Made by a program: the position numbers and the translations under genes. Shown in pieces: positions 1 to 15,414 of a DNA stretch of 64,000 nt (its first letter is position 1; each line of letters opens with the position of its first letter). The DNA is from Xenorhabdus bovienii SS-2004 (GTDB lineage: Bacteria; Pseudomonadota; Gammaproteobacteria; Enterobacterales; Enterobacteriaceae): assembly GCF_000027225.1 (NCBI RefSeq), contig NC_013892.1, forward strand, positions 3,906,001-3,970,000, read 5' to 3'. A model generated the notes under the pieces. It was given only the letters and a program-made list of their open reading frames with translations, searched no databases and was not told the origin of the DNA.

Positions 1-722
1 ACGGTCAGAACCATCCACTCTGGCTTGTTGCCAGACTGAATGAATGCTTCCAACAGTTTAATACGCTTGGTCAGCTTCTTGCGTTTAGTTTCAGAGTTAG
101 TTTCGTTCAACTCTTCACGCAAGGTTTCACATTCGTTTTCCAGATCAAGGTTTTTCAGCAAAGCCTGGATCGCTTCTGCGCCCATTTTTGCATCAAATTC
201 ATCACCGAACTCTTCCAATGCATCCAGATACTGTTCTTCTGTCAGGATCTGTGCACGCTCAAGGCTGGTCATGCCGCCTTCAACAACCACATAGGATTCG
301 AAGTACAGTACGCGTTCAATATCGCGCAGTGGCATATCCAGCAGCAAACCGATGCGGGATGGCAAAGATTTCAGGAACCAGATATGAGCGGTTGGAGATG
401 CCAGCTCGATATGACCCATACGGTCACGACGAACTTTAGTCTGGGTCACTTCGACGCCACACTTCTCACAAATCACACCACGGTGTTTCAAACGCTTGTA
501 TTTACCACACAAGCATTCGTAATCTTTTACTGGCCCGAAGATACGTGCGCAGAAAAGACCGTCACGTTCAGGCTTGAACGTACGGTAGTTAATGGTTTCC
601 GGCTTTTTTACTTCCCCGAATGACCACGAACGGATCATATCTGGAGAGGCCAGAGCAATTTTGATCGCATCAAACTCTTCGGTCTTAGTTTGCGCTTTCA
701 GAAACTTCAATAAGTCTTTCAC
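1..722 (-). CDS. rpoC: RNA polymerase beta' subunit, N-terminal part (cut by window edge)
   Basis: Catalytic beta' subunit of RNA polymerase. Translation from a GTG start at 722 gives [20 protein letters not shown] and continues for about 240 codons to the window edge. The zinc-binding cysteines are visible near residues 70-88 ([19 protein letters not shown]). An AGGAG ribosome site sits just before the GTG. It follows rpoB by 130 bp with no terminator between, so it is the last visible gene of the rplJL-rpoBC unit. The 3' four-fifths lies outside the window. Confidence 0.97.
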   Translation of the reverse strand, partial: MKDLLKFLKAQTKTEEFDAIKIALASPDMIRSWSFGEVKKPETINYRTFKPERDGLFCARIFGPVKDYECLCGKYKRLKHRGVICEKCGVEVTQTKVRRDRMGHIELASPTAHIWFLKSLPSRIGLLLDMPLRDIERVLYFESYVVVEGGMTSLERAQILTEEQYLDALEEFGDEFDAKMGAEAIQALLKNLDLENECETLREELNETNSETKRKKLTKRIKLLEAFIQSGNKPEWMVLT

Positions 723-852
723 GAAATGGCTCCTGTCGGAGTTAGACCTGTTAGGTGAGTGGCCCATGCCACTCCCCCCTATGACCAGTGTAACCACTGG
801 CTGGTAAACTGCCCGGCATATTCATACCGGACAGTACCAGCGGGAAAACGAT

Positions 853-3800
853 TTATTCGTCTTCCAGCTCGATGTTGATACCCAACGAACGGATCTCTTT
901 CAGCAATACGTTGAAAGATTCCGGCATGCCTGGCTCCATCTGGTGGTTACCATCCACGATGTTTTTATACATCTTGGTACGACCGTTAACATCATCGGAC
1001 TTGACGGTGAGCATTTCTTGCAGGGTGTACGCAGCACCGTATGCTTCCAATGCCCACACTTCCATCTCACCGAAGCGCTGACCACCGAACTGTGCTTTAC
1101 CACCCAGCGGCTGCTGAGTAACCAAGCTGTAAGAACCGGTAGAACGGGCATGCATCTTGTCATCAACCAAGTGGTTCAGTTTCAGCATGTACATGTAACC
1201 GACAGTAACCTGACGCTCAAACTGCTCACCAGTGCGGCCGTCAAACAGCGTGATCTGACCGGAAGTCGGCAAGCCAGCCAGTTGCAACAGCTCTTTGATT
1301 TCAGTCTCTTTCGCACCGTCGAAGACCGGTGTTGCGATTGGCATACCTTTTTTCAGGTTTTCAGCCAGACGCAAAACTTCTTCATCAGTGAAAGTATTCA
1401 GGTCAACTTTCTGACGGGTATCGTCACCAAGGTCATAGGCTTTCTGGATGAATTCACGCAGTTTGGCAACTTCCTGCTGTTGTTTTAGCATGGCATTGAT
1501 CTTGTCACCAATGCCTTTGGCCGCCATACCCAAGTGAGTTTCCAGAATCTGACCGATGTTCATACGTGATGGTACACCCAGCGGGTTTAATACGATGTCT
1601 ACAGGTGTTCCGTTTTCATCGTAAGGCATATCTTCGATCGGGTTGATCTTAGAGATAACACCCTTGTTACCATGACGACCAGCCATCTTATCACCAGGCT
1701 GGATCTGGCGTTTAACAGCCAGATATACTTTAACGATTTTCAGCACACCCGGTGCCAGATCATCGCCCTGAGTGATCTTACGGCGTTTAGCATCCAGTTT
1801 TTTCTCGAACTCAGTTTTCAGTTCGTCATACTGTTCTGCCAGCTGTTCCAACTGATTCTGTTTTTCTTCATCAGCCAGACCCAGCTCTAACCAGCGCTCG
1901 CGCGGCAGTTTACTTAATTTTTCTGCTTCAACTCCACCGGCAACCAGTACGGAGTGAATACGCGCAAACAGACCCGCTTCGAAGATACGCAGTTCTTCTG
2001 TCAGGTCTTTTTTCGCCTGACGCAACTGCATTTCTTCGATTTCCAACGCACGCTTGTCTTTTTCTACACCGTCACGGGTAAAGACCTGCACGTCGATAAT
2101 AGTACCGGCAACACCGTTTGGCACACGCAGTGAAGAGTCTTTAACGTCAGATGCTTTCTCACCGAAGATCGCACGCAACAGTTTTTCTTCTGGCGTTAAT
2201 TGGGTTTCACCTTTCGGTGTCACTTTACCAACCAGAATATCGCCGCCTTTCACTTCCGCGCCAATGTAAACGATGCCGGATTCGTCCAGTTTAGACAGTG
2301 CAGCTTCGCCCACGTTAGGAATGTCAGCAGTGATCTCTTCAGGCCCCAGTTTGGTGTCACGAGACACACAAGCCAGTTCCTGAATGTGAATGGTTGTGAA
2401 ACGGTCTTCCTGAACAACACGCTCAGATACGAGAATGGAGTCCTCGAAGTTATAACCATTCCATGGCATGAACGCCACGCGCATGTTCTGACCCAGCGCC
2501 AGTTCACCCAAATCAGTGGATGGGCCGTCAGCCAGTACATCGCCACGCTCTACCAATTCACCCAGAGAAACACATGGCATCTGGTTGATACAGGTGTTCT
2601 GGTTGGAACGCGTGTATTTGGTCAGGTTATAGATATCGATGCCAGCTTCACCCGCGTACATTTCGTCTTCGTTAACTTTAATAACGATACGGGATGCATC
2701 CACGTACTGAATCACACCACCACGCTTGGCGACTGACGTTACACCGGAGTCAACAGCAACTGCACGCTCCATGCCTGTACCAACCAGCGGCTTGTCAGCA
2801 CGCAGAGTCGGAACTGCCTGACGTTGCATGTTCGCACCCATCAATGCACGGTTGGCGTCATCGTGTTCAAGGAATGGGATCAAAGAAGCACCGACGGACA
2901 CGATCTGCTGTGTCGAAACGTCCATATACTGAACCTGATCACGGTTGAACAAGCTGGATTCATCATAATGACGGCAAGTCACCAGATCTTCTACGAAGTG
3001 GCCTTCTTCATCCAGCACGGTGTTAGCCTGTGCAATGACGTAGTTACCTTCTTCTATAGCAGACAGATAATGAATTTCATCGGTTACTACGCCGTCACGC
3101 ACCAAACGGTAAGGGGTTTCAAGGAAACCATACTCATTGGTACGAGCATAAACGGATAGTGAGTTAATCAGACCGATGTTTGGACCTTCAGGCGTTTCGA
3201 TAGGACATACACGACCGTAGTGGGTTGGGTGTACGTCACGTACTTCGAAGCCTGCACGCTCACGGGTCAGACCGCCTGGGCCCAATGCAGAGATACGACG
3301 TTTATGAGTAATTTCAGACAACGGGTTGTTCTGATCCATAAACTGGGACAACTGACTGGAACCAAAGAACTCTTTTACCGCAGCAGAAATTGGTTTAGCG
3401 TTGATCATGTCCTGTGGCATCAGGGTATCCAGATCGCCCAGTGACAGACGCTCTTTCACAGCACGTTCTACACGAACTAAGCCAACGCGGAACTGGTTTT
3501 CTGCCATTTCGCCAACAGAACGGATACGACGGTTACCCAAGTGGTCGATATCGTCCACTTCGCCTTTACCGTTACGAATATCGATGAGCTTCTTCATCAC
3601 ATCGGTGATGTCTTCTTTGCTCAGGATACCGGAACCTTCAATTTCTGTACGATCCAGAGAACGGTTGAACTTCATGCGGCCAACCGCAGACAGATCATAG
3701 CGGTCTTCAGAGAAGAACAGGTTCTCAAACAGATTTTCTGCGGCTTCGCGTGTTGGTGGCTCACCCGGACGCATCATGCGGTAAATTTCAACCAGCGCGC

Positions 3801-4881
3801 TCAGACGATCATTGGTTGGGTCAACACGCAGAGTTTCGGAGATGTATGCACCGTGATCCAGATCGTTGGTAAACAGAGTCTCGATGGTTTTGTGACCAGA
3901 CTGGCTCAGACGCGCCAGCAGATCCAGAGAGAGCTCCATGTTAGCAGCGCAGAGGATTTCACCCGTATTTTGATCGATGTAATCTTTTGCGACGACTTTA
4001 CCCGCGATATATTCGACAGGAACCTCAATACGGTCTACCTGATCTTTTTCTAACTGACGGATATGACGTGCGGTGATACGACGGCCTTTTTCAACATAAA
4101 GTTTGCCGTTTGCTTCAATATCAAATGAAGCCGTTTCACCACGCAGACGTTCTGGAACCAGAGTCATCTGCAATTTGTTATCGCGAATTTCGAAGATCGT
4201 TTTGTTGAAGAACAGGTTCAGAATGTCTTCAGTACTATAATTCATTGCACGCAGAATAATCGAAGCCGGCAGTTTACGACGGCGGTCGATACGCACAAAC
4301 AGATTATCTTTAGGATCGAATTCGAAATCCAGCCATGAACCACGGTAAGGGATGATACGCGCGTTATACAGTACCTTACCGGATGAATGGGTTTTACCCT
4401 TATCGCTGTCAAAAAAAACGCCTGGGCTACGATGCAACTGAGATACGATAACACGCTCAGTACCGTTGATAACGAAAGTCCCGTTATCAGTCATGAGTGG
4501 AATTTCACCCATGTAGACTTCTTGTTCTTTAATGTCTTTGACTGTGCCTTCTGGCGCTTCGCGCTCATAGATCACCAGACGCAGTTTAACGCGCAGCGGT
4601 GCGGAATAAGTCACACCACGGATCTGACACTCTTGCACATCAAAAACAGGCTCACCAAGACGGTAGCTTACATATTGCAGCTCGGAATTGCCGCTGTAAC
4701 TCTGAATTGGGAACACAGAACGGAAGGCCGCTTCCAGTCCATTTTGGCCTTCAGGATCTTGCTCGATAAACTTCTGGAACGAGTCAAGTTGGATAGAAAG
4801 GAGATATGGAATATCCAAAACTTGTGGACGTTTACCAAAATCCTTACGAATACGTTTTTTCTCGGTATAGGAGTAAACCAT
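853..4881 (-). CDS. rpoB: RNA polymerase beta subunit
   Basis: 1342 residues, the same length as E. coli RpoB. The open frame extends upstream, but the start is set at [18 protein letters not shown], the conserved N-terminus; the 22 extra codons upstream lie in the leader. The rifampicin-pocket segment ([20 protein letters not shown]) looks wild type, and the C-terminus ends [11 protein letters not shown] as in relatives. It is core enzyme, cytoplasmic, partner of RpoC and RpoA. It lies downstream of rplL behind a hairpin attenuator, as in E. coli. Confidence 0.98.
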   Translation of the reverse strand: MVYSYTEKKRIRKDFGKRPQVLDIPYLLSIQLDSFQKFIEQDPEGQNGLEAAFRSVFPIQSYSGNSELQYVSYRLGEPVFDVQECQIRGVTYSAPLRVKLRLVIYEREAPEGTVKDIKEQEVYMGEIPLMTDNGTFVINGTERVIVSQLHRSPGVFFDSDKGKTHSSGKVLYNARIIPYRGSWLDFEFDPKDNLFVRIDRRRKLPASIILRAMNYSTEDILNLFFNKTIFEIRDNKLQMTLVPERLRGETASFDIEANGKLYVEKGRRITARHIRQLEKDQVDRIEVPVEYIAGKVVAKDYIDQNTGEILCAANMELSLDLLARLSQSGHKTIETLFTNDLDHGAYISETLRVDPTNDRLSALVEIYRMMRPGEPPTREAAENLFENLFFSEDRYDLSAVGRMKFNRSLDRTEIEGSGILSKEDITDVMKKLIDIRNGKGEVDDIDHLGNRRIRSVGEMAENQFRVGLVRVERAVKERLSLGDLDTLMPQDMINAKPISAAVKEFFGSSQLSQFMDQNNPLSEITHKRRISALGPGGLTRERAGFEVRDVHPTHYGRVCPIETPEGPNIGLINSLSVYARTNEYGFLETPYRLVRDGVVTDEIHYLSAIEEGNYVIAQANTVLDEEGHFVEDLVTCRHYDESSLFNRDQVQYMDVSTQQIVSVGASLIPFLEHDDANRALMGANMQRQAVPTLRADKPLVGTGMERAVAVDSGVTSVAKRGGVIQYVDASRIVIKVNEDEMYAGEAGIDIYNLTKYTRSNQNTCINQMPCVSLGELVERGDVLADGPSTDLGELALGQNMRVAFMPWNGYNFEDSILVSERVVQEDRFTTIHIQELACVSRDTKLGPEEITADIPNVGEAALSKLDESGIVYIGAEVKGGDILVGKVTPKGETQLTPEEKLLRAIFGEKASDVKDSSLRVPNGVAGTIIDVQVFTRDGVEKDKRALEIEEMQLRQAKKDLTEELRIFEAGLFARIHSVLVAGGVEAEKLSKLPRERWLELGLADEEKQNQLEQLAEQYDELKTEFEKKLDAKRRKITQGDDLAPGVLKIVKVYLAVKRQIQPGDKMAGRHGNKGVISKINPIEDMPYDENGTPVDIVLNPLGVPSRMNIGQILETHLGMAAKGIGDKINAMLKQQQEVAKLREFIQKAYDLGDDTRQKVDLNTFTDEEVLRLAENLKKGMPIATPVFDGAKETEIKELLQLAGLPTSGQITLFDGRTGEQFERQVTVGYMYMLKLNHLVDDKMHARSTGSYSLVTQQPLGGKAQFGGQRFGEMEVWALEAYGAAYTLQEMLTVKSDDVNGRTKMYKNIVDGNHQMEPGMPESFNVLLKEIRSLGINIELEDE

Positions 4882-5149
4882 AGGGTTCCTCAGCTCGCTG
4901 ATCAGTGACCCACTCTGCCCGCCCTTTAGGACAGCACTCTGCAACACTATTTGTTCGAACAGAAAATAGAATATTTTCCGTAATACTCATTGCTATTACT
5001 CTTAAATCATTTCATTGCGCTACCTGACTACCGAGCTACCCGAGTGGATCGTAGCTGAGAACGCAGTATATTAAGTCGTCAATAGGAAAGAGTATTTTGG
5101 GTTGATTAGCAGCCAAACAGTGTGAAATGCTACTAACTCCCTACAGCGC

Positions 5150-5179
5150 AAAAAGGCTGGCGATTAAAAATCGCCAGCC
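5150..5179 (-). terminator. rplL-rpoB attenuator hairpin
   Basis: On the minus strand a perfect 9-bp stem (GGCTGGCGA/TCGCCAGCC) with an A/T loop is followed by TTTTT. It lies about 40 bp after the rplL stop. In E. coli the same position holds a partial terminator that lowers rpoBC expression relative to L10/L12, so partial read-through is the likely role here. Confidence 0.85.
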
Positions 5180-5218
5180 ATCAGCCTTTAAAGTCAGGCT
5201 GCAAACTTAAAACTGATC

Positions 5219-5584
5219 TTACTTGATCTCAACAGAAGCACCAGCTTCTTCCAGAGATTTTTTCAGAGCTTCAGCGTCGTCTTTGCTGATGCCTTCTTTC
5301 AGAGCAGCTGGTGCGCTTTCAACCAGGTCTTTCGCTTCTTTCAGACCCAGGCCAGTTGCGCCACGTACTGCTTTGATTACAGCAACTTTGTTAGCGCCAA
5401 TGCTAGACAGAATTACGTCGAATTCAGTTTTTTCTTCAACGGCTTCAGCAGCACCGCCAACAACAGCTACAGCTGCAGCAGCAGAAACGCCGAATTTTTC
5501 TTCCATCATAGTGATCAGTTCAACAACGTCCATTACAGACATTTCTGCAACTGCGTCCAGAATTTGTTCTTTAGTGATAGACAT
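5219..5584 (-). CDS. rplL: 50S ribosomal protein L7/L12
   Basis: 121 residues. The N-terminal dimerization and L10-binding region ([20 protein letters not shown]) is followed by an Ala/Gly/Val-rich hinge around residues 34-50. The C-terminal factor-binding domain contains [20 protein letters not shown]. It forms the ribosomal stalk that recruits EF-Tu and EF-G, both encoded upstream in this same gene run. It directly follows rplJ (63 bp gap). Confidence 0.98.
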   Translation of the reverse strand: MSITKEQILDAVAEMSVMDVVELITMMEEKFGVSAAAAVAVVGGAAEAVEEKTEFDVILSSIGANKVAVIKAVRGATGLGLKEAKDLVESAPAALKEGISKDDAEALKKSLEEAGASVEIK

Positions 5585-5647
5585 AACAAGTGTTCCTAAA
5601 ATTCAGAAAAAGTTTATACGTTAAAAAGCAACGAAGGAAATAGGCTA

Positions 5648-6145
5648 TTAAGCAGCTTCTTTCTGATCGCGTAGCGCAGCCAGAGTGCGAACCAGTTTGC
5701 CTGCAGAGGCTTCTTTCATGGTTGCCATCAGGCGTGCGATTGCTTCTTCGTAAGTTGGGAGTGTTGCCAGGCGATCGATATTTTCACCTGAAATAAACTC
5801 ACCTTCAAAGGCTGCTGCTTTAATCTCGAATGCTGGGTTCGCTTTCGCGAATTCTTTGAACAAACGAGCAGCTGCGCCCGGATGTTCGCTAGAGAAAGCA
5901 ATCAAGGTTGGACCAACAAACGCTTCTTTCAGGCACTCATAATCCGTACCTTCAACAGCACGACGCATCAGGGTGTTACGAACAACACGCATGTAAACGC
6001 CAGCTTCGCGACCTGCTTTACGCAGTTCAGTCATTTTACCTACGGTAACGCCGCGAGAATCCGCAACAACCGCAGACAGCGCGCCTTTGGCTACTTCGCT
6101 GACTTCAGCAACAATCGCTTGTTTGTCTTGAAGATTTAGTGCCAT
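5648..6145 (-). CDS. rplJ: 50S ribosomal protein L10
   Basis: 165 residues, full length. L10 anchors L7/L12 dimers to 23S rRNA as the stalk base. The N-terminal rRNA-binding part begins [20 protein letters not shown]; the C-terminal helix binds L12. It is first gene of the rplJL-rpoBC unit, preceded by a long leader. In relatives the L10-(L12)4 complex binds that leader and represses its own translation. Confidence 0.98.
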   Translation of the reverse strand: MALNLQDKQAIVAEVSEVAKGALSAVVADSRGVTVGKMTELRKAGREAGVYMRVVRNTLMRRAVEGTDYECLKEAFVGPTLIAFSSEHPGAAARLFKEFAKANPAFEIKAAAFEGEFISGENIDRLATLPTYEEAIARLMATMKEASAGKLVRTLAALRDQKEAA

Positions 6146-6360
6146 TAGCTTCTTGCTCCTGGATTAACCGGGAAAACCCGGGACTCACTTCACTCAAAGC
6201 ACCAAGCGTGCCTGAGCGCTGAAACACGGTGAGCAGAATCCAGAAAATAAATTTCATTTGGCTCTGTCACCGTCTACGCAGGATATTAAGTAATCACTTA
6301 CGCCTGCGGTCTTGGACGGGGCTTGGATTAGGCCAAGCTCCAACCGAAAACTGTTTTCTA
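6146..6360 (-). promoter_or_regulatory. L10 leader of rplJ (autoregulatory 5' UTR)
   Basis: The roughly 200-base leader before rplJ contains, on the minus strand, TGCGTAGACGGTGACAGAG, the well-conserved core of the enterobacterial L10 mRNA leader, plus GC-rich complementary stretches. The family is the L10(L12)4 feedback target. The 5' boundary is approximate, and no promoter is assigned with confidence. Confidence 0.7.
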
Positions 6361-6418
6361 CCTAATATAGGTTTTATATAACGACTTATATTAGTTGTTA
6401 TATACAATATAAGGCAAA

Positions 6419-6452
6419 TTTTAAGCGTCAGATTTTAGACAAATCTGACGCT
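6419..6452 (-). terminator. hairpin after rplA
   Basis: A perfect 12-bp stem (AGCGTCAGATTT/AAATCTGACGCT) with a 5-base loop lies 30-60 bp after the rplA stop. It is followed by TTAAAATTT rather than a clean T-run, so it may only attenuate read-through from rplKA into rplJ. Confidence 0.6.
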
Positions 6453-6483
6453 AAGGTAAAGCGTTATTCACTTTCAGCCTAAA

Positions 6484-7617
<1,134 letters not shown>

Positions 7618-7690
7618 CTATATTTCCTCTATATGGGTATTATCGCCTCAAAAAGAGGCTCCCCTAACGATTCAGGCCCCGTCTAAAAGA
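7618..7690 (-). promoter_or_regulatory. rplK leader with probable L1-binding hairpin
   Basis: On the minus strand the leader holds GAGCCTCTTTTTGAGGC, a short hairpin about 30 bases before the rplK ATG, preceded by a GC-rich segment (GACGGGGCC). Position and shape match the known L1 translational operator of the L11 operon in E. coli. The assignment is by analogy. Confidence 0.55.
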
Positions 7691-7731
7691 CCAGGCCACT
7701 AAAAACAATACTTAAAAATAAAAGGCGCGAA

Positions 7732-7760
7732 ATTGTATGATAATTTCACACCCTTTGCAA
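7732..7760 (-). promoter_or_regulatory. sigma70 promoter of rplKA
   Basis: Minus strand: -35 TTGCAA, exactly 17-bp spacer, -10 TACAAT. It lies 27 bp past the nusG stop and about 115 bp before rplK, the place of the known L11 promoter in E. coli. Confidence 0.75.
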
Positions 7761-7786
7761 GCCAGGCTGCTCAATTAAGCATCAGA

Positions 7787-8332
7787 TTAGGCTTTCTCTA
7801 CCTGACTGAAATCCAACTCGACTGGCGTAGCACGGCCAAAGATAGAAACCGAAACTTTCAAGCGGCTCTTTTCGTAATCGACTTCTTCCACTACGCCATT
7901 GAAATCTGCAAACGGGCCATCGCTGACACGAACCATTTCGCCTGGCTCGAACAAGGTTTTTGGCCGTGGTTTATCACCAACCTGCTGAAGACGATCCATA
8001 ATAGCATCGACTTCTTTATCACTGATCGGAGCCGGACGGTCAGATGTACCACCGATAAAACCCATTACGCGCGGTACACTACGAACCAGATGCCAAGTTG
8101 CATCGTTCATTACCATTTGTACCAAGACATAACCTGGGAAGAATTTGCGCTCGCTCTTACGGCGTTGGCCACTGCGGATCTCAACAACTTCTTCTGTCGG
8201 CACCATAACTTCGCCGAAAGAATCTTCCATACCATCTAATTTGATATGTTCACGCAGAGATTGAGCAACACGACCTTCGAACCCAGAAAATGCCTGTATG
8301 ACATACCAACGCTTTTTTGGGGATTCAGACAT
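7787..8332 (-). CDS. nusG: transcription termination/antitermination factor NusG
   Basis: 181 residues, E. coli length. The N-terminal NGN domain begins after [20 protein letters not shown] and binds the RNA polymerase clamp. The C-terminal KOW domain (near [20 protein letters not shown]) binds Rho or S10. It starts 3 bp after secE, forming the usual secE-nusG pair. Confidence 0.98.
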   Translation of the reverse strand: MSESPKKRWYVIQAFSGFEGRVAQSLREHIKLDGMEDSFGEVMVPTEEVVEIRSGQRRKSERKFFPGYVLVQMVMNDATWHLVRSVPRVMGFIGGTSDRPAPISDKEVDAIMDRLQQVGDKPRPKTLFEPGEMVRVSDGPFADFNGVVEEVDYEKSRLKVSVSIFGRATPVELDFSQVEKA

Positions 8333-8335
8333 TTT

Positions 8336-8719
8336 TTAAAACCTCAGGCCTGTAATAAATGAAACTAAACGCACCAGTATACCATCCAGCCCCCACAAAA
8401 TCAGAGACATGACAGCTGTCACCGCTGCAACAATCAATGTTGTGTGCAGAGCTTCTTGGCGTGTTGGCCAAATGACTTTACGCATTTCAACGCGGGCTTC
8501 ACGGGCAAATGCTAATGTGGCTTTACCTTTCGCAGTCCAGAATGCAACTGCTCCTGCAAGAGCAACAATAGCCACGACGGCTATCGCGCGCAGAGCCAGG
8601 TTATACTCCCGGTAATAATAATTACCCACAATAGCAACTACTAGCAGCACAGCCACCAGTAACCATTTTGCTATATCAAGACCACGCCTGCTTTCTTGAG
8701 CATTGCTATTCGCACTCAT
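8336..8719 (-). CDS. secE: preprotein translocase subunit SecE
   Basis: 127 residues from [20 protein letters not shown], the same length as E. coli; an upstream in-frame extension is not conserved and is rejected. Three membrane segments are visible (about 18-38, 43-63, 95-115). The conserved cytoplasmic amphipathic helix ([20 protein letters not shown]) precedes the last one. It is part of SecYEG in the inner membrane. Confidence 0.97.
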   Translation of the reverse strand: MSANSNAQESRRGLDIAKWLLVAVLLVVAIVGNYYYREYNLALRAIAVVAIVALAGAVAFWTAKGKATLAFAREARVEMRKVIWPTRQEALHTTLIVAAVTAVMSLILWGLDGILVRLVSFITGLRF

Positions 8720-8978
8720 AAACCAACCTGTAACTATGATGTAAATAGATAGCCAGCTTGCCTCGCAAGAGCAAAACAAATCAGACCGAACCCAAAGATA
8801 ATTGTAATTGTATCTGACTTGGCACCATAATTCAGTAGGACTTTTCGTATCTGCATGATAACAAAGCCCATCCGTTGTATCAGAGCCTATCTCACCAATA
8901 ATTCGCTACAACCATTGAGTAATGATCCATTCATTATCAGACAACTATTGATGAGATAGGTTCTTCTTAAGACAACGT

Positions 8979-9005
8979 ATAAAAAGGGCATCTGTCGATG
9001 CCCTT
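8979..9005 (-). terminator. tuf terminator
   Basis: Minus strand: perfect 9-bp stem (AAGGGCATC/GATGCCCTT), 4-base loop, then TTTTTAT. It lies 24 bp after the tuf stop and should end the str-operon transcript before secE. The remaining ~260 bp to secE shows no tRNA genes, although E. coli tufB has four upstream of it. Confidence 0.88.
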
Positions 9006-9028
9006 CCAGAATGAACACATAAAAAAAA

Positions 9029-10282
<1,254 letters not shown>

Positions 10283-12391
10283 TTATCTAGCTTTACGAGT
10301 TTCGATAATAGCCTGAGCGACGTTGCTAGGCGCTTCGTTGTACTTCAAGAACTCCATGGAGTAAGAAGCACGACCTTGGGTCTGAGAACGCAGGTCAGTA
10401 GCATAACCAAACATTTCAGATAATGGTACTTGAGCACGAACAATTTTGCCCGTTGCTAGATCATCCATACCTTCGATCATACCACGGCGACGGTTCAAGT
10501 CACCGATGACGTCGCCCATGTAGTCTTCTGGTGTTTCCACTTCAACTTTCATGATTGGTTCCAGCAGAACTGGTTTCGCTTTCATGAAGCCTTCTTTAAA
10601 TGCCATGGATGCAGCAATTTTAAAGGCGATTTCCGAGGAGTCAACGTCATGGTAAGAACCATCAAACAGGGTAACTTTAACGTCAACAATTGGATAACCA
10701 GCCAGAACACCGCCTTTCAGCTGTTCACGAACGCCTTTATCTACGCCTGGAATATATTCTTTAGGAACAACACCACCGACGATTGCGTTCTCGAACACGT
10801 AACCTTCGCCACCTGGTTCCAGAGGCTCAACACGTATCCAAACGTGACCATACTGACCACGACCACCTGACTGCTTAGCGTGTTTACCTTCCTGCTCAAC
10901 AGTATTTCGGATAGTTTCACGGTAAGCAACCTGAGGTTTACCTACGTTCGCTTCAACGTTAAATTCGCGACGCATACGGTCAACCAGAACATCAAGGTGC
11001 AGTTCGCCCATACCCGCGATAATAGTCTGACCAGTTTCTTCGTCACTGGTTACGCGGAATGATGGGTCTTCCTGAGCCAGACGGCCTAAAGCGATACCCA
11101 TTTTTTCTTGGTCAGCTTTAGTTTTTGGTTCGATGGCAACAGAGATAACTGGTTCTGGGAATTCCATACGCTCCAGAATGATCGGAGAGTTCAGGTCACA
11201 GAGAGTATCACCTGTAGTGACATCTTTCAGACCGATCGCAGCAGCGATATCGCCTGCGCGGACTTCTTTGATTTCTTCACGTTTGTTAGCATGCATCTGA
11301 ACGATACGGCCAAAACGTTCTTTCCGGTCTTTCACTGGGTTAAGTACTGTATCACCAGAGTTAACAATACCAGAGTAAACACGGAAGAAAGTCAGGTTAC
11401 CCACGAATGGGTCAGTCGCGATTTTGAACGCCAGTGCCGAGAAAGGTTCTTCATCGCTGGAATGACGCTCTGCCGGGGTATCTTTACCGTCTGGCAGCAT
11501 GCCTTTGATAGACTCAACGTCAGTTGGCGCTGGCAGGTAATCGATAACTGCATCCAGCATCGCCTGAACACCTTTGTTCTTAAATGCAGAACCACAGGTA
11601 ACCAGGATAATCTCGCTAGCCAGAACGCGCTTACGCAAAGCTGATTTGATTTCTTCTTCAGTCAGCTCTTCACCACCCAGATATTTGTCCATCAGTTCTT
11701 CTGATGCTTCTGCAGCGGATTCGATCAAGTTCTGGTGCCATTCCTGAGCCAGCTCAACCATGTCAGCAGGGATCTCTTCGTACTCGAAAGTCACGCCCTG
11801 ATCTGCTTCACTCCAGTTGATCGCTTTCATTTTCAACAGGTCAACAACGCCGGTGAAGGTATCTTCAGCGCCGATTGCCAGTTGAAGTGGAACAGGGGTC
11901 GCAGCCAAACGGGTTTTGATCTGTTCTACTACGCGCAGGAAGTTTGCCCCCATACGGTCCATTTTGTTAACGAACGCGATACGTGGAACATTGTATTTGT
12001 TAGCCTGACGCCATACAGTCTCAGACTGCGGCTGAACACCACCAACTGCACAGTAAACCATTACTGCGCCGTCAAGAACTCGCATGGAACGTTCTACTTC
12101 GATAGTGAAGTCAACGTGGCCTGGGGTGTCGATGATATTGACGCGGTGTGGCTCATACTGTTTAGCCATACCAGACCAGAATGCAGTTGTCGCAGCAGAC
12201 GTGATTGTGATACCACGCTCCTGCTCCTGCTCCATCCAGTCCATTGTCGCTGAACCTTCGTGAGTCTCACCAATTTTATGGTTCACGCCTGTGTAAAACA
12301 GGATACGTTCAGTTGTCGTGGTTTTACCGGCGTCGATGTGAGCACTGATACCGATATTACGGTAACGTGCTATAGGTGTTTTACGAGCCAT
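10283..12391 (-). CDS. fusA: elongation factor G
   Basis: 702 residues. GTPase motifs [16 protein letters not shown] and NKMD are in place, followed by domains II-V (for example [15 protein letters not shown] in domain IV). It catalyses ribosomal translocation and, with RRF, recycling. It lies 80 bp after rpsG and 69 bp before tuf, with no terminator between. Confidence 0.98.
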   Translation of the reverse strand: MARKTPIARYRNIGISAHIDAGKTTTTERILFYTGVNHKIGETHEGSATMDWMEQEQERGITITSAATTAFWSGMAKQYEPHRVNIIDTPGHVDFTIEVERSMRVLDGAVMVYCAVGGVQPQSETVWRQANKYNVPRIAFVNKMDRMGANFLRVVEQIKTRLAATPVPLQLAIGAEDTFTGVVDLLKMKAINWSEADQGVTFEYEEIPADMVELAQEWHQNLIESAAEASEELMDKYLGGEELTEEEIKSALRKRVLASEIILVTCGSAFKNKGVQAMLDAVIDYLPAPTDVESIKGMLPDGKDTPAERHSSDEEPFSALAFKIATDPFVGNLTFFRVYSGIVNSGDTVLNPVKDRKERFGRIVQMHANKREEIKEVRAGDIAAAIGLKDVTTGDTLCDLNSPIILERMEFPEPVISVAIEPKTKADQEKMGIALGRLAQEDPSFRVTSDEETGQTIIAGMGELHLDVLVDRMRREFNVEANVGKPQVAYRETIRNTVEQEGKHAKQSGGRGQYGHVWIRVEPLEPGGEGYVFENAIVGGVVPKEYIPGVDKGVREQLKGGVLAGYPIVDVKVTLFDGSYHDVDSSEIAFKIAASMAFKEGFMKAKPVLLEPIMKVEVETPEDYMGDVIGDLNRRRGMIEGMDDLATGKIVRAQVPLSEMFGYATDLRSQTQGRASYSMEFLKYNEAPSNVAQAIIETRKAR

Positions 12392-12471
12392 GTTTTCCTC
12401 TCTCGTGGGCGTTCAATTTTGAGAACGGGTAGCCCCGAGAAGCTACCCAGAACATATTCACTACGAAGGAA

Positions 12472-13475
<1,004 letters not shown>

Positions 13476-13500
13476 TCATGACAAAACATGAGGACGCGGA

Positions 13501-13529
13501 ATTTTATTGCTGACTTGACGAGGTGTCAA
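13501..13529 (-). promoter_or_regulatory. str operon promoter (sigma70)
   Basis: Minus strand: perfect -35 TTGACA, 17-bp spacer, -10 TAAAAT, followed by a GC-rich start region (CCGCG). This is nearly the consensus and matches the known rpsL promoter of E. coli in arrangement. Confidence 0.88.
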
Positions 13530-13603
13530 GAAATATACAGCTTTTCTATGCTGGTAAAATACCTGCAATGACAAGGTATTTACTGACAAAGTTCAGATAA
13601 TGT

Positions 13604-13891
13604 CTACCAGCCAAAATTTTGCGGATGTTTCGCTGTTAAGCTAACAAAGCCTTTGTAGTCTATCACCTGTACACGGTCTGAAATCTGCTCAACAAGCCCC
13701 CGTGCAGTCAGATCTTCCTGCAAAGCATAAACACCGGCTCCCGTACGGATCAATTCAGCCAGATAGCGATTGTCATTGATCCCCAGCAGCACGCCATTTT
13801 GCATTAACAGAACATCATCTGCATCAGAAACAAGGCTCAGCATTGCATTGAAATCATCATGGTAAGGTGAGCGACTCACAGTATATAACAT
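13604..13891 (-). CDS. tusB: tRNA 2-thiolation sulfur relay protein TusB
   Basis: 95 residues from MLYTVSRSPY, equal to E. coli TusB. A five-codon upstream extension is rejected because GGAGGGG lies immediately before this ATG. TusB is part of the TusBCD hexamer that passes persulfide sulfur from TusA to TusE for MnmA-dependent s2U34 in tRNA. The C-terminus (GFVSLTAKHPQNFGW) is conserved. It is the last gene of yheO-tusD-tusC-tusB. Confidence 0.95.
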   Translation of the reverse strand: MLYTVSRSPYHDDFNAMLSLVSDADDVLLMQNGVLLGINDNRYLAELIRTGAGVYALQEDLTARGLVEQISDRVQVIDYKGFVSLTAKHPQNFGW

Positions 13892-13910
13892 GTTACCCCT
13901 CCGCAATAGA

Positions 13911-14270
13911 TTAAAATTTCAACACAACATCATATTCTGATAGTACTTCACGTATTGCAGCCGCCGGGAGAAATTCCGCCTCCAGCACAAGATCGCTTGC
14001 TGGGCTGCCTCCCCGAGCGTTCAAATCATCGAGGCAAATGTAGCATTTATCAATGTCATACAGGGGCAGTATCTTAAATGTTGAGATGTAATCACGCGCC
14101 AGAATTGTCTCTGGCTGCTGATTGGTCAACAGTTGGAACACGCCATCAGAAATAAAGAATACACCGATTTTCTCAGTCAATGCCGATGTTGCAAGCAGCG
14201 CATCCAGCCCTTCCCTGCCAGCAGAAGATCCGTGGGGAGCTTCAGTAAAAACGAAGGCGATTTTTTTCAT
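13911..14270 (-). CDS. tusC: tRNA 2-thiolation sulfur relay protein TusC
   Basis: 119 residues from [20 protein letters not shown], the E. coli length; four upstream codons are excluded. DsrF-like fold member of the TusBCD complex. The motif [14 protein letters not shown] is conserved. It lies 26 bp after tusD and 19 bp before tusB in one transcript. Confidence 0.95.
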   Translation of the reverse strand: MKKIAFVFTEAPHGSSAGREGLDALLATSALTEKIGVFFISDGVFQLLTNQQPETILARDYISTFKILPLYDIDKCYICLDDLNARGGSPASDLVLEAEFLPAAAIREVLSEYDVVLKF

Positions 14271-14296
14271 CAGAACCCTCAATACTAGGTATGCTC

Positions 14297-14692
14297 CTAA
14301 AACTGTACCACGCGATCACACAGCATCATGGCTTCGGCCAACGAGCCCAATCCACTAAGCTCAAACCCATCCGCCAGATTCGCGGCAGACAGATTGAGTT
14401 CGTTGGCCTGCTGTTCATCAGCGACACCGCGACGCAATGCCGCAGCAACACAAATAAACAAGTTGCATTGGTGCTGGGTAGCCATTGCCTGCCACGCCCT
14501 GACCAGATCGAACTCATCACTGGCGGGAGCCACCAGTCGATTGCCATTTTGGACACCTTCGCGATAAAAAAACACGCTGTGCAGTTTATGGTCTGAAGCA
14601 ACCAGCGCCTGAGCAAATTGATAGGCACTGCTGGCTTGCTGAGTACCATAAGCCGGTCCAGTTACCAACAGGCAATAAGACAGCGATGACAT
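14297..14692 (-). CDS. tusD: tRNA 2-thiolation sulfur relay protein TusD
   Basis: 131 residues. The persulfide-carrying cysteine is present in [13 protein letters not shown] (about residue 80), matching Cys78 of E. coli TusD. It accepts sulfur from TusA and hands it to TusE. Its ATG overlaps the yheO stop (TAATG at 14692), indicating translational coupling. Confidence 0.95.
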   Translation of the reverse strand: MSSLSYCLLVTGPAYGTQQASSAYQFAQALVASDHKLHSVFFYREGVQNGNRLVAPASDEFDLVRAWQAMATQHQCNLFICVAAALRRGVADEQQANELNLSAANLADGFELSGLGSLAEAMMLCDRVVQF

Positions 14693-15414
14693 TATTTCTC
14701 CGAACTTGCGTATTCACCATTTTTAAACTGGCGAATATAAAGGTATACGGTATGTTTAGAAATATTCAGACGATCAGCAACCTGATTAATCGCATCTTTA
14801 ATATCAAAAATCCCTTTCTCATAGAGATTCAGGACAACCTGTCTGTTTTTCGCATTATTGGAAACATTGCGATCAGCGTTTACTTCTTCGATAGTAAATT
14901 CCAGTGTCTGTGCCACAAGATCATCTACTGAAGAGGCAAAATTAACGTTTGAAGACACCTCATGCGTTTTTTCAGGAATAAAGGTTTGAATAATCTCAGA
15001 GAAAGGCACATCCAGGTTCATATTAATACACAAAAGCCCAATGACCCGACGAGAGCGATTACGAATGGCAATCGTGACGGATTTCATCAATGCACCGCTT
15101 TTTGCCCGCGTGAAATACGCTCTGGAAACATTACAGTCTTCATCTGTAATATCGTGCAGCATCCGTAATGCCAAATCCGTAATGGGAGAGCCAATTTTAC
15201 GGCCGGTATGCTCACCATTAGCTATTCTGACAGCTGAACATTTAAGATCCTCCAGTGAATGAAGAACAATTTCACAATGCCCACCAATCAGCATAGCCAA
15301 ACCATCAACAGCAGCTTCGTAAGATTTTAAAATTTCATGATCCGTTTCACTGAACGGTTGGTTTTCCAGTAAATCAATATCACTGTTATCACCGGATAAT
15401 AGTGGGGTAGACAT
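14692..15414 (-). CDS. yheO: YheO-like PAS/HTH transcriptional regulator
   Basis: 240 residues from [20 protein letters not shown], equal to E. coli YheO. The N-terminal YheO/PAS-like domain covers about residues 20-140. The C-terminal helix-turn-helix is in [20 protein letters not shown]. The E. coli protein has no firmly known target; relatives (DauR) regulate D-arginine use. It heads the tusDCB transcript. Confidence 0.93.
   Translation of the reverse strand: MSTPLLSGDNSDIDLLENQPFSETDHEILKSYEAAVDGLAMLIGGHCEIVLHSLEDLKCSAVRIANGEHTGRKIGSPITDLALRMLHDITDEDCNVSRAYFTRAKSGALMKSVTIAIRNRSRRVIGLLCINMNLDVPFSEIIQTFIPEKTHEVSSNVNFASSVDDLVAQTLEFTIEEVNADRNVSNNAKNRQVVLNLYEKGIFDIKDAINQVADRLNISKHTVYLYIRQFKNGEYASSEK

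Noticed and set aside
757..774. GAGTGGC/GCCACTC hairpin between rpoB and rpoC as a terminator
   Set aside because: No T-run, and rpoC must be transcribed through it.
40..807. Plus-strand frames opposite rpoC
   Set aside because: They are shadows of the rpoC reading frame; the minus-strand product is clearly RpoC.
8720..8978. tRNA genes upstream of secE as in E. coli tufB
   Set aside because: No cloverleaf-like sequence or CCA end is visible; the spacer holds only the tuf terminator and AT-rich DNA.
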